From Myoxocephalus aenaeus (taxonomy: Eukaryota; Chordata; Actinopteri; Perciformes; Cottidae), in assembly GCA_038501785.1 (NCBI GenBank), contig JBAMJR010000031.1:8683501-8747500 (forward strand): a stretch of DNA of 64,000 bases, given 5' to 3'. The notes beneath the pieces were generated by a model. It had not been told where the DNA came from and searched no databases. It worked only from the letters and a program-made list of their open reading frames with translations. A program made the position numbers and the translations under genes. The first letter of the stretch is position 1; every line of letters begins with the position of its first letter. Positions 38,525 to 50,721 of the stretch are shown one piece after another.

Positions 38525-38561
38525 CCCTTCTTGTCGTCGGCGACAAGAAGGGTTAATATAT
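38516..38561. repeat. Perfect 21-bp stem hairpin with TCGG loop
   Basis: Arms 38516-38536 and 38541-38561 are perfectly complementary and separated by the tetranucleotide TCGG. Each arm carries ATTAACCCTTCTTGTCG or its complement. The stop codon of the preceding split frame lies inside the left arm, so the palindrome could be a second insertion. Confidence 0.85.
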
Positions 38562-39296
38562 AATATAGTAACATGCAAACAGGATGCAAAACGAGATTTA
38601 CGGTAACTCCTTGAATATTTACGCCATCGATGTAATTCCAACGGATTCTGAACGCTAAGAAGCGTAGCTTTCCCATGCCATATGGCAAAAAACGGCGGCG
38701 AGCTTGTCTGTGGGGGAGGGGTGGAAGAGAGCAGAGCGCAGCTGCAGAGGATCAGGGCAGAGACTTTGACTGGGGTTTCACTGCTTTTCACTGGCCTTTT
38801 GAGTGGTGTTTTCTTTGGAAATAATATGTTGGGGTTGTAAATAATAGTATTAGTATAGTTTCTGAGAGTTCTGCCACTTGCTACCTAAACCCCCCACTAA
38901 AGGCCACTTTCCTGTTCCCACAAACACAAAGAAGGACAGTGGGAAAAGGACAGACAGAAAGTCATTCTGGGGAGGAAACAGTGTACTAGCTGCCTGTAAA
39001 AGCCTGCCTGGATGTGTGAGCAGTGCAATAATGGGTTATGTCTTCAGCTGGACAGGAACTGCTTCAGGGAGATAAACAAATCTCTAAAATGCCTGGACAT
39101 GGACACATAAAAGCCTATAACATGGACACTGAATGCTTTGGGCAAACAAAACTGTTTGAGAAGATATAAAATAGGTTACATTTCTGTAATCTCAAAAGCT
39201 TTGGTCATGTTCATTTTCAATAGTTTAGAAGAGAAACATGATGAAAATTCAAATACGTTTCTTTACATTTTACACAGTGTTTTAAGCCTTTATAGC

Positions 39297-40062
39297 ATAA
39301 TAATGTACTCTGATGACTCTGCGGTGGTCGGGTGTATTAGGGATGGACGGGAGGAGGAGTACAGGGCAGTGGTGAGTGACTTTGTGGAGTGGGCCGGCGA
39401 GAATCACCTGCTGCTGAACGTGACCAAGACCAGAGAGATGGTGGTGGACTTCAGGAGGAAGGCGACTGCTCCTAGACCTCTGAGTGTTCTTGGAGAGGAC
39501 GTGGACATGGTGGAGGAGTACAGGTACCTGGGTGTTTCCATCGACAGCCGACTGAACTGGAAGAACAACATCAACGCTGTGTACAAGAAGGGGATGAGTC
39601 GACTCTTTTTCCTGAGGAAGCTTCGATCCTTTAATGTGTGCAGCAAGATGCTGGAGATGTTCTACCAGTCGGTTGTGGCCAGCGCCCTGTACTTCTCCAT
39701 AGTCTGCTGGGGGAGCAGCATTGGAGCCGGTGACACCAACAGACTTAACAAGATAGTTAAGAAAGCCGGCTCCATCATTGGCTGCAGGCAGGAGTTTCTG
39801 GAACAGGTGGTGGAGAGGAGGACGCTGAAGAAACTTTTGTCCATATTGGACAACCCGGACCACCCTCTCCACCACCTACTGCAGGGTCAGCGGAGCACTT
39901 TCTCGAGGAGATTCCTCACGCTCCGCTGCAACAAGGACAGATACAGGAGAACATTCCTGCCAACGGCATTACGGCTTTATAATAAATCACCGCTTGCCGG
40001 ATCCTCTGACTAACAACATGTATATATATATTTTTGCACAATCCCAGCTATTTCTATTTCTA

Positions 40063-40105
<43 letters not shown>

Positions 40106-40232
40106 GTATATATCTTTTATCTTTCGTCCTGCTGTTTTTGTTTATTTTGTTGTAAGTTGCTGCTACCCCGACACCAAATTTCCCCTCGGGGATTAATAAA
40201 GTATATATTCATTCATTCATTCATTCATTCAA
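39297..40232 (+). mobile_element. 5'-truncated LINE (LINE2/CR1-group), RT C-terminal half
   Basis: An open frame to 40013 begins at the reverse-transcriptase catalytic box YSDDSAVVG (family YADD). It continues through NHLLLNVTKTREMVVDFRR, VEEYRYLGVSIDSRLNWK, FYQSVVASALYFSIVCWGSS and RRTFLPTALRLYN, the palm/thumb and C-terminal part of fish LINE ORF2. It is intact over about 238 codons, hence fairly young. The 3' UTR has an (ATT)n tract (40066-40105) and ends with TTTCCCCTCGGGGATTAATA and an ATTC tandem tail (40207-40231). Sequence upstream of 39297 does not look like LINE. Confidence 0.85.
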
Positions 40233-40299
40233 ATACTTGCCAGATTTTGAAAGTTACATTTCTCCTGAAAAAAGGAGCAAAATAATTTTGCAGGCATCA

Positions 40300-40690
40300 T
40301 TACAGATCTAAAAGGTATTAACCAGATTTAGGATTGGACACACAAGGCTGAACAAAACAAAACAATGCAATTAATAAATAAACACCCAACTGGACTATGT
40401 GAGCACTGCAATATAGCAGAAACTGTAGAGCATATCATTTGTCATTGCCAGAAATTCATAATTGAGCGAGACAGGTTGAAGAGGAAGCTGGCAGTAGAAT
40501 AGATGCAATTAAAAGATGCATTCACCTTGGGGGCAGGAAAAGTACTGCAATATCTGAAAGAAACAGGAGTGAGTGGAAGGATTTAGGGTTGTAAAGGGAT
40601 AGATAACTCTGGTTCACACTCCAGTGCAGTAGGTGGCGGTAATGCACCTTTTGTCGTTGACCATCCGCCATAAAACCTAAAAAGAAGAAG
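40300..40690 (+). mobile_element. Second non-LTR retrotransposon 3' fragment
   Basis: A short frame reads INKHPTGLCEHCNIAETVEH and IICHCQKFIIERDRLKRKL, the Cys/His-rich C-terminus (CXXC...EHxxxxC) of non-LTR ORF2 proteins. The 3' end CAGTAGGTGGCGGTAATGCA and a terminal AAGAAGAAG tail agree with a retroposon. It lies immediately upstream of the pgam5 promoter. Confidence 0.65.
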
Positions 40691-40964
40691 AAAGCCACAG
40701 TAATGTTTGTAGGAAACTGCTGATTGTGTTAGCTTAGGTCTCTTGCGTGAACGTTCATTTTAGTTTCCAGATAAGAGCCACAGCCCTGTGCATGTTGTGG
40801 CACAGAAAACGTGTTTTGTATCCCTTGATGGAGTCGGATTTAATAGCCAAACGCCGTTAAACAAAGACATACGGGGAGACATCGTTAGCGGCAACACCTT
40901 CGTACCGGGAAACCAGTTAAGCTCAGCTACCGTTAATTAGCTAGCAGTAGTTCGCTTCTCCAGG

Positions 40965-41924
40965 ATGTCGTACAGGAAAACTTTAAAACTCCTGTGTGGG
41001 TTCGCCGGAGGCTCTGCCATCCTGGTGCTCGCCGCCGCCGGGGACTCCCGCGGGTACTTCGGTGAGCTGCGGGGAGAGGCGGCCAGTCGTTGGTCGAGAT
41101 TTACCGTCCTTCAGGCGGCGCAGCCGGCGTGGACACCTGCCAGCCACACACCGGCTCCGACAGGACACGCGTGGGACTTTAACTGGGATAAGTACGTGTC
41201 TTTGCGCGCGCTGTCCGAGTATTGGAACACTGTCAGTAGCGTTGTTTCTACTGATCCTCATCTTAAATCCTATTGTGTTAACCCAGTTTCCCATCCCTCA
41301 AATTAACCAAGACCGACAAAGCCACTTAATCTCAAGATCACCTCATCTCACCCTTTTCTTCAGGAGAGACCCATCTGCACTGACTAATGGGAAGAAGACT
41401 ACTGCTCCAGCAGCTGAAGACCCCAGCTCCGAGCAGGACAACAGTAAACCAAAAGCAACACGCAACATCCTCCTCATCAGACACTCTCAGTACAACCTGA
41501 GCGGCACCATCGACAAGGAGAGGATCCTCACTCCATTAGGTACTTGTTTGCACTCAAGTCACCTGCACAATGTAATAGACGGCAGTCTGGAGAGTCATTT
41601 CAGTCAAACAGGTTCACAAGTACATATTGATGCTTGGAACTAGCTTCAATGAGTGTTGAGGGTATACGTGCATGCACTGTTACAATCAATGCTCACTTTT
41701 TGTGTGTGACCCACAGTCACATGTTTCAATGGCCGTTGTGTCTCTATTTCCAGGTCGTGAGCAGGCTGAGTTCACGGGCAAGCGGTTGGCAGAGTTGGGA
41801 CTCAAGTATGATGTTCTGATCCACTCCAGCATGGCCAGGGCCACAGAGACGGCCAATATTATCAGCAAACACCTCTCAGGTAGTGGATGGATGCCATATT
41901 TCCTTTTAGAGCTGCACTGTCAAA

Positions 41925-41979
<55 letters not shown>

Positions 41980-44323
41980 GTGTGTCCGTGTCCCCTTGCA
42001 AGGTTCTAATAGTATGGAAAGTAAATTAGTTAAAAGTTAATTCATTATTAGAAAGTGTATTTGTGTTGCTCTAAGCACAGTTACTAGTTATAAGATTCAC
42101 TTGGATGCTTTTTATATGAACAATAACGGTCATTAACGTTCATGGTACAGGTGTAATGTTGCTTTTCTGTGAGCTATATATCCACAGTCATCATGGTTCT
42201 TAGCTATCTTCAGCGAAGCTACTTTAGCTGAAGATAGCTAAATTATATACCATATACTTTATCTCGTATTAATTTATTAGTTCTGATTTTGTCTTTTGAG
42301 TTGATGGGGATATTTAGTGTAAAGATATGGAGTTTATTGGACACATTATGTGATTTACAACATAATTATACACCCATGTAATGCCAGCATGTATGTCACT
42401 TCAAATATGTGTGTCCTAAATATCCAGATCTAATTGCAGTATTATTATTATGCTTTCAATGATACATTTTCATACATTTCTGCTCGATGCAGGTTCAAGT
42501 TGTTGGGTTACTCGTATTATGTTTATCGTTGTTGTACACTGTCACCTTTTTTTGTGTTCAGCAACCTAGATTATGCACATCACAAATTAAAGCAGCTGCA
42601 GGTGAACATCACAAATGTATATTAACATTTCTTCCTGCCCTGAATGCCATACGGGTCTAGGAGTGGATCTTCTGAGCTGTGATCTGCTGAGAGAGGGGGC
42701 ACCTATCGAGCCCGTTCCACCCGTCACTCACTGGAAGCCCGATGCTGTGGTGAGAGAAGATGCATGCACTCTAACGCTAGAGCGGGTGGAGGCCGGCTTT
42801 TCTATCTTTGCATATCCTTGTTTAGGTATCTTTCTGCCCATGTGTCTGTGCAGTCTTGTGAAGTGCTTGTTTGGGCTTACAGTTGCAAAAAAATAATAAT
42901 CAGCCAATCCATCAGTGCACTGCCACAGGAATGTGTCCCAGGAAGAGTTAATTTCCCAAATGCCGTGTTTAAAGGGCTTTGGCAGCTACGTTTTTCTATT
43001 ATATTTTACTAATTTAAATGTACATAACCAGTTAGTAAATGTTACTTTTGGTTGACCCGATTGCCGAAACGTACCCCAATGATATCTAGCCATGGGAATT
43101 ATGGTTTTCTTCAAACCATTAGAGAATATTCAATAGCGACGAAGTGGGCCTTTCCAGAAACACGGTTCTGGTTCCTCTAGCTAATGCTTACACCCAGCTA
43201 CCTTCAGTACAATGTAGGTAAACAGAAAACTGTTGACTGTGAGGACTATGGATTATCCATAGTAACAAGGACACTTTCTAAAAAATTGCTTTTTATTTTT
43301 AATTTTTTTTCTCTGGAAAACTTCCTTCTCAAAGAAGAACTTAGATCATGGCAGTCTCATGACAGAAAGACATAGTTAGACTGTATTTCAATTCTATAAA
43401 TACCCCGTGTAAACAGTTTCTGCCCTCAGTGATTCAGTGCTGATTTAGCTTTAGTAGAAGTAACATTTTCCATATAGTTGGCCTCATTTTGGAACCAAAC
43501 TCTTCATATGTACATTCCCTACAATGCACAGCATCATCATCAATTGACTCTGTTCTGATTGAGGGGTTCAAACAGAACCCTTTCATTTGACAACTTTAGC
43601 TTTCAACCTCTCTACCATCCTCCAGCAGTACCACGAAGATGGAGCGCGCATTGAGGCAGCCTTCCGCCGCTACATCCACCGGGCTGACCCCAAGCAGAAG
43701 GAGGACAGCTACGAGATCATCGTGTGTCATGCCAATGTCATCCGTTATTTTGTCTGCAGGTTTGTGTTGCTGGCGGACCTGGTGGCCTGGGCTCAGCTGA
43801 GGCTAGAGTGTGGCCTTCTTGCTTTGCTAACCATTGTGGATAAACGACGCAGCATTGTTTTTCACAATATATTTTTTGATTGAGTGTGCGCTTCACTCTT
43901 GCCATTGTGCTCTTAATGGACTTCTTATAGGAAAATGTTAATGTTGACATTCTAGCTGCTGCATACAGCTTTGTGCATTTCTTGTTGACTGTGCATCTGG
44001 TTAAAAAAAGAACATTTAGTACATGTAGTTGGTTATGACAAGGTTTTAAAATCCTCCAAATGACTACTTGCAGGACAAGATCCCACACATCAAATTATTT
44101 GTGAAATAAGTGCGGTGTAAATATAAAGTTGCTCCCGTGCTCATACTTTTTTTTTTTTTTGGGTTCTCTCAGGGCTCTACAGTTTCCTCCAGAAGGCTGG
44201 TTACGGATGGGCTTGAATAACGGCAGCATCACATGGCTCACCATTCGACCGAGCGGCAGGGTGGCCCTCAGAACTCTGGGAGATGCAGGATTCATGCCCC
44301 CGGACAAACTAACACGGACCTGA
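40965..44323 (+). CDS. pgam5: PGAM family member 5, mitochondrial Ser/Thr phosphatase
   Basis: Atypical histidine phosphatase of the mitochondrial membrane, acting in mitophagy, fission and stress signalling (ASK1, KEAP1, FUNDC1, DRP1). Exons 40965-41191, 41364-41539, 41754-41879, 42661-42749, 43626-43759 and 44173-44323 join in frame to 300 residues (human 289). Residues 8-25 form the membrane segment. HAWDFNWDK is the WDxNWD multimerisation motif. The catalytic phosphohistidine is His116 in LIRHSQY; the second catalytic His is His241 in IVCHANVIRYFVCRA. LTPLGREQAE, HSSMARATET and LLREGAPIEP are family blocks. The last exon ends FMPPDKLTRT. The start is the first ATG after a TE fragment. AATAAA is at 44688-44693. 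It converges on ankle2. Confidence 0.96.
41928..41977. repeat. (GT)n microsatellite in pgam5 intron 3
   Basis: Uninterrupted TG dinucleotides shortly after the exon 3 donor site. They give a false Cys-Val reading frame. Confidence 0.93.
42200..42241. repeat. 15-bp perfect stem hairpin in pgam5 intron 3
   Basis: TTAGCTATCTTCAGC (42200-42214) and its exact complement GCTGAAGATAGCTAA (42227-42241) flank a 12-base spacer. It could be a tiny inverted-repeat element; no function is known. Confidence 0.75.
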
Positions 44324-46516
44324 CGGCCCAACGCATGGCAGGTTTCTGGGTCTCAGATGCCTAGTCAGTTGGATGCAGGGTCAAAGCTCAGTTTTCTCCT
44401 TAAGTGTCTTGAAAATTACTTTTGATGTTCTTATTTTGTAATTGAACTACCATCATCGAATGAGAGACTCTGTGGTTGTGATTACTTCCGTGCCATAGAA
44501 CGCCAGCAGAAGTGTTCAACAGCTGCTCCTGAATGTAACTGAGGATTTTTTCACGAGTGACAGATTTTTAAACCCCAAAAAAGTTTTCGTATAGCTGTTG
44601 TAAATGCAAATCTTGCTCTTAGCATTACATCTATCATTACAGTAGGCTGAAGTGAGACTTATTGTGTTGTATGGTGCAGCTATAGTAAATAAAAGAAAAT
44701 GATAAATTCCTGTTTGAAAAATGTATTTCCTGAAATGAATTGAAATATCTGAAAAAGCACATATACACATTAGCAATTAAGTAGGGGTGATGTTTTATTG
44801 ATTAGTTGAAAGCAAATGAGGTCTAGACATACAGAAAGAGAATTCACCATGAAAGTTAACTTTTAATAAAGCACAGAATGCTAAAAGCACAAGAAGCATG
44901 TTTTAAGTTTTTTTTAGGTGCATTTTTGCAAAGTTCCACATTCATCAACAGAGACCAGAATTAGATCTGTTGTCACCTGAGAGCACAAGGATAACAATAC
45001 AATCTTCTCAGTGAAGTAGTTTGTGCTCTCAAAAGGTTTAGTTCACAAAAATTGTACATTCAGAACACTTGTTTCTCTCAACCTAAGTAGTGTCCCAGAT
45101 TTATCTGATAAGCCCTCATACAGCAGTGAATTCATCCCTAAGTAACATCATTTGGATACAGCAGGTTTTTGTACATTCACATTCCACTATTAGACATGTT
45201 TTGAAAGAATCTAAATACCTGCCATGTGTACATGAGTTCACTGAAAGCCAATTTGAACCATTAAAGAGCTTCATGACATAACTTTAGGCATTAAAGCTAT
45301 ATTAAGTGCTAGTTTTGAAACGAACACTAAAGTGAATGATCGGTTGTGAATACTGCCGATCCCACTGGAAATCAACTTCCAACTCTATGCAGCTCATCTA
45401 AATCAGTTGGATTCTCTGTAAGCGTAAGGCAGTTTTTCATTAACAAGATGTCAATAATAAGCTAATAAATACTTTTTGTTTTAGTTGTGGAATCTTTCAG
45501 ACCCCTAGTGGTTAGAAATCGCTTAAAGGTGGTTTCAGACGTGGCAATTTTAGGTTTAGCCCAAACAAGACAAATTTGAAATGACATGAGTGTTTTTTTG
45601 TATTCATGCTCACACTGTGGGACCTTGTGAATTAAAGATATTTCAGAGAAGAAAACCCCCCAAATTGCACAGTCTAAGGCCGCTGGTTGTGGCAGAAAGG
45701 AAAAGTCAAGACGTGTCCAGGAACCACCGAGAAAAGATGGAAAATGTATGCATTTATTGAAGAACAAAATGAAAAAACATGGAAGATCTCAGTCTAATCA
45801 GTTTTTCCCATGTTTGCCCTAATCATCTGTAAATCCCGCAGCCAGTGAGGTTGCCATGTCCAGATATTTCACGTATGAACTAGAGAGTGTGTCCAACCTG
45901 ACAGAGCTGGTCCATCACTTCAGAAAATTAAGGCAATTCCTGAACTGAGGAAAACATAGGAAATGGCAGTCGGTTTAAACACCATTAATAAAAACATTAC
46001 ATTTTTGTGCTACTGACCAACATACAAAAAAATTACTTTTAAAATATTGACAATTTACTTTTCTTTTTAAAGAACATCCTCAGTGACATAATCCTGTTGA
46101 GGATTCCTCACTAAGGTTTTAGTGATGAACTAACTTTGAGTGAGGCTTGCATTCACAATATAAAAAAAAGTTGACTCAGGCTATGATACAGGTGCTTCAC
46201 ACTTGCCACAAATAACATTACCGTCAATTCAACATGGCCCATGTCCGTACAGTACATAAATTATCAAGATTTCTTTTTTTCCTTGTTAAAATCTTGAGTG
46301 TACATCACAACCCAACGTGATGAGAATTCCTGTATTACATAGGAGTAGTACCATAGATTATTAATACAAATCTTCCAGACACTTGTGCATATTTCTGTTA
46401 GGTATAGGGTTTCTGAGCTCAGGTGTAGCCACCTTGGTGCAGCTGGATTTGTAATGGGAGAGGGAGGTTAGGGTTAGGAGAGGGTATGGCCGTAGTGGGG
46501 GCAGAAGAGTGGTCAG
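44324..46516. other. Convergent 3' UTR region of pgam5 and ankle2
   Basis: The pgam5 AATAAA lies at 44688-44693 (+). Minus-strand AATAAA signals at 45753-45758 and at 44794-44799 could end ankle2. No repeat or additional gene was recognised in the roughly 1 kb between. Confidence 0.6.
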
Positions 46517-47478
46517 TTAGATCGATGGCTCGTTCAAGTGCTTGAGGCGGATGCGCTGGATGTAGCTTGCATTGGCAGGGCTGTAACGACTGGGGCTGAA
46601 GTCTGGCGAGGCGGCATGCCGGGCGGGACTGAAGCGGCCGGTGGGAGACATCAGGCCGCTGACTGGTGACCCAAGAGTTTGATGTTGCTTCCTGAGTCGT
46701 GGTTTTACCACCGCAGGGCTGGGCCAGCTAGATGACACACATCAACACCAGTCAGTAGTTGCTTTTTCAATATTGTTACCGAGTGACTAACTGAAAGGTA
46801 AAATGAGTGAAGATTTGACTGCACCATAAAACAACCAGAACCTAGCTGCAGAGGGTTGACAGGGTTGTTTATCAAAAACAGGAACTGAACAATTAGTGCA
46901 CCTGGTGCTAAGATTTATACCTTTTCCCTTCTGTTAGTAAAAAAAAAAAAGACCACATACCGAGTCAGCACACATGCTTCGATGCCATCATCAGGACCTA
47001 AGGTGCTATGACTGCAGCGTTCCCCTTTTCTGTCACATTTTGCACATAAACACATTATTTTTGCATCTAAAGAGCCTCTTCGACCATTTTTGTCAGTGTG
47101 TAGACATTTTTTTTTTTTTACTAAGAGATGAAACTGCTGATTTTGTCTTAATGCACCATATTTCCCAAAATGGCTGTAATTACAAAACGTTATAACTGCG
47201 AAAGCTGAAAAGCCCTCTTTGCACCAGACATCTGTGTTGGCGGCTGTAGCTCAGGGGGATGAGTGGTCGTCCCTCAACCACAAGGTAGCCGGTTCGATCC
47301 CCAGTCCCCCCATAGCTCACATGTTGAAGTGTCCCTGAGCAAGACACTGAACCCTTAACTGCTCCCCAGGCGCCTCACAGGGCTGCCCACTGCTCCCTAT
47401 CCAGGGATGGGTCAAATGCAGAGAAGAATTTCCCCAAGGGGACTAATAAAGTGCATGTTTCTGTTTTTGAATGAAAAA

Positions 47479-47523
<45 letters not shown>

Positions 47524-50500
47524 ACCATGCTTAGACCCTTTTTTGTAAACATATGTGACCATTATTTTTGTCGTCAATTAGAGGACTATTACAATCTATA
47601 GAGTGCAATTTTTAATTTCCTATTAATCATAGTGTAGCAAGACCGTATGAACAACCTTAGCAAACACAGACTGTTAAGACTGTTCCAAATTTCTCCGCTG
47701 TGGGACTAACAAAGGATTATCTAATTTTATCTTAAAATGCTTTTATGACAAAGACTGTACACGTACATTTACTAAATAATATAGTCAAGAGACAAACAGA
47801 GAATTAACTCTGAAACTGAAATGTTTCCCTACACAATAAATATTTTTAACAGTATTGAGGATATAATCTGATAATCTGATTTAATCAGCCACTGAGACCA
47901 AAATTCTACACAGGAAAACCAATAGAGAATAATATGCATTGCAAGAAAATGGCAGCCACGCCGATCCTACCTCTGCATGTCTGACGTCGAGTACGACTTC
48001 ATTGTGCTCTTCCACTTGAGAAGGCTGGGATACTTCTGGGGATCGAAGTCTAAGCCTTCTATTGCTGACAGGACCTCTCTGTCCAACTTGGATGGTGAAT
48101 CCCTGTAAAAACATGAATTAACAAAATGAATCTAATTATTATCAAGTATTATTATGATCATAACTCAGAAGTTTGGGATCATAAAACCCTTTTGTCACAT
48201 TCCCCAAATAGCATTAACATTGGAGTGTGTTGTCAGCTGATGTTGCAGTATACATTCAGGTCCATACGTATTTGAACGGTGACACAATTCTTCTTATTTA
48301 CACGACTGCAATGATTTGAAATGACTCAGTCAATATGTGGTTGAAGTGTAGACTTTCAGCTTTAATTTGATGGCTATAACAAAACTATCGCATCAACCAT
48401 TTTTACACAGTCCCCCACATTTTCAGAGGCTCAAAAGTAAATTGGACAATTGTCTAACAAATGGTTTGATGACCAGGTGTGGCCTGTTCCCTCAATATTT
48501 CATGACAAATTTAGCAGATAAAAAGGTCTGGAGACGATTCAAAATGTTGAATTTGCATTTGGTAGCTGGTCCAGGGAACTCTCAGCATGAGGACCAGAGA
48601 GGTGTCAATGCAAGTAAAGGAGGCCATTAAAAGGCTGACAAACTACACAAACCTATAGATAGAAGAAACGTTATGATTGACCAAATCAACAGTTTGGTAC
48701 ATTCCTAAAAAGGATTTTCCTCCAAGTATTAAAAATGATAATTATATTCACTATTATGTTAGTTTGTCCAATTACTTCTGAACCTCTGAAAATGTGGGGG
48801 ACTGTGTACAAATGGCTGTAATTCCTAAACAGTTAATGCCATATTTTTGTTATATGCATTGAAATAAAGTCTACACTTCAACCACATATTGATTGCTTTA
48901 TTTAAAATCCATTGCAGTCGTGTAAATAGGCAAAATTAGAAAAGATGTGTCAATGTCTAAATACTTATGGACCTGACTGTACTTGTCTGGCATAGTATTA
49001 GAGACTACAGCACCCAAAAACTATTAGGCAAGACCGGCTACCTAAGATTTTGATGCATCATCTTGTCAAACATTATCAGAAACATTTTCTATTTCAGCAT
49101 CTATAAGTTCTGTCAACAGCTAAGACAACATCATGGCACTTCACAGAAAGACACTCACCCGTCAATGAAAAGTCCTCTTCTAATATGCGGCGGGGTCCTC
49201 GGTAGGAACTCATTAGAGTTATCTAAGGACTTATAGGAGGACCCAGAGGATCCTGAGCTGCTCAGGTCCCTCCCCCCATGGTCCCATGACTTGGACCGAG
49301 CACAGAAGTTGCGCTCCCCTGATACTGACCCCCTAGTCCTGCCCAACACCTCCATATTCTCCTCTGCTTCAAAGTACTCCTCTGAGCTGCCACTGCTGTG
49401 TCTCTCCTCTGTCCCTCTTCCCTCTGTTCTCCAGCCTGGCCCCTCCACAGTCTCACCATCCTGACTGCTGTGACCAAGAGATAGGCGGTTCAGCCCGGAG
49501 CTCAGGTCTGTGGCTGAGGAGGAGCTGTAGGAGTCCCGGACCTCCTTGTGCCGGCTCCCGCCACTGCTCCTCCGCTCCCTGCAGCTGGTGGTGCTGTCCA
49601 GCGGCTCTAGCAGAGACATGCGCTCAAACTCGACCATGAGATTGGAGATGGGCGATAGCAGGCAGGAGGAGGACGGAGAGGTGCGAGGAGTCACCTTGTC
49701 TCCACTGTGAGTCCCATCTCTGGAGGAGGAGCACACCCCATTTTTGCAGACGATGCCGGGCGTCAGGAGGCTGTCGTCACAGCAGGACAGCAAGTTCTGC
49801 TCGGCCGCTGTCTCGATGAGGTCAGCCCCGCGGTGGTGCAGTATGATGGGCAGGATGTGGAACTCGTGGCCACCCACTGCTCCCTTCAGGCAGTCCTTGG
49901 ATGCAGCAGAGGAAGTGATGCTGGTGAGTGCTGCATTCTGCCGGTTCTTCATCTCCTCAAGGCTAATGTCATCACCCTCGTCCAAGAAGGCACCAACAGA
50001 GATGGAGTTGCAGAACTTTTTGGGCTTGCCTGCAACCGGGGATGATAAATGACCAAAACAGACTTAAAACGTGTCATTATTACAGTGTAATCTTATTATA
50101 TCATTCTTAATGGCAGGAGATTATGCAGCTCTGTAAAATATCTTCCATGTTTATTTCATATGATATTATGCCATACAGAAGCTACAATGCCAATTAATGG
50201 AATCGGTCAGAGAGGGTGATCTGGAATGTGTGCAGCGCATTTTTGTGAACTTGCAGCTGTTCAGATATGGTGCGGGTGAAGGTACCTGGAGAGGGGGTTT
50301 TGAACCTGTTGCTGGTCTCATTCTCCCCAGCCTCTTCATGAGGCCGTGGGCTGAAATCCTTCTTGCTAAGGTACTCGTCCAGTTTACGAAGCCCCTCAGT
50401 TGATGACAGATCCACAAAACTGTCAAGAAAGTCCCAGTACTCAGCCCATGGATGGCCCATCTCATGAGCCAGGTCTCTGTAAATAAAAGGATAACTTATC

Positions 50501-50631
50501 ATTTAAATAAAAAAAAACAGGTGTTTTCATAGTGCTTTAGAACCATTTCCAGTACTAATGTGATTCAGTTGTTGAAAGTGTTTTACGAGGATTCGTCTGT
50601 ATGCTCACTTTGGAGGGTGCAGTATGTGGTG

Positions 50632-50721
<90 letters not shown>

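Noticed and set aside
38516..38561. Bacterial-type terminator or foreign DNA
   Set aside because: A stem with TCGG loop looks like one, but the setting is vertebrate nuclear DNA with no bacterial genes nearby.
39282..39875. 197-codon minus-strand frame
   Set aside because: Antisense shadow of the LINE reverse-transcriptase frame on the plus strand.
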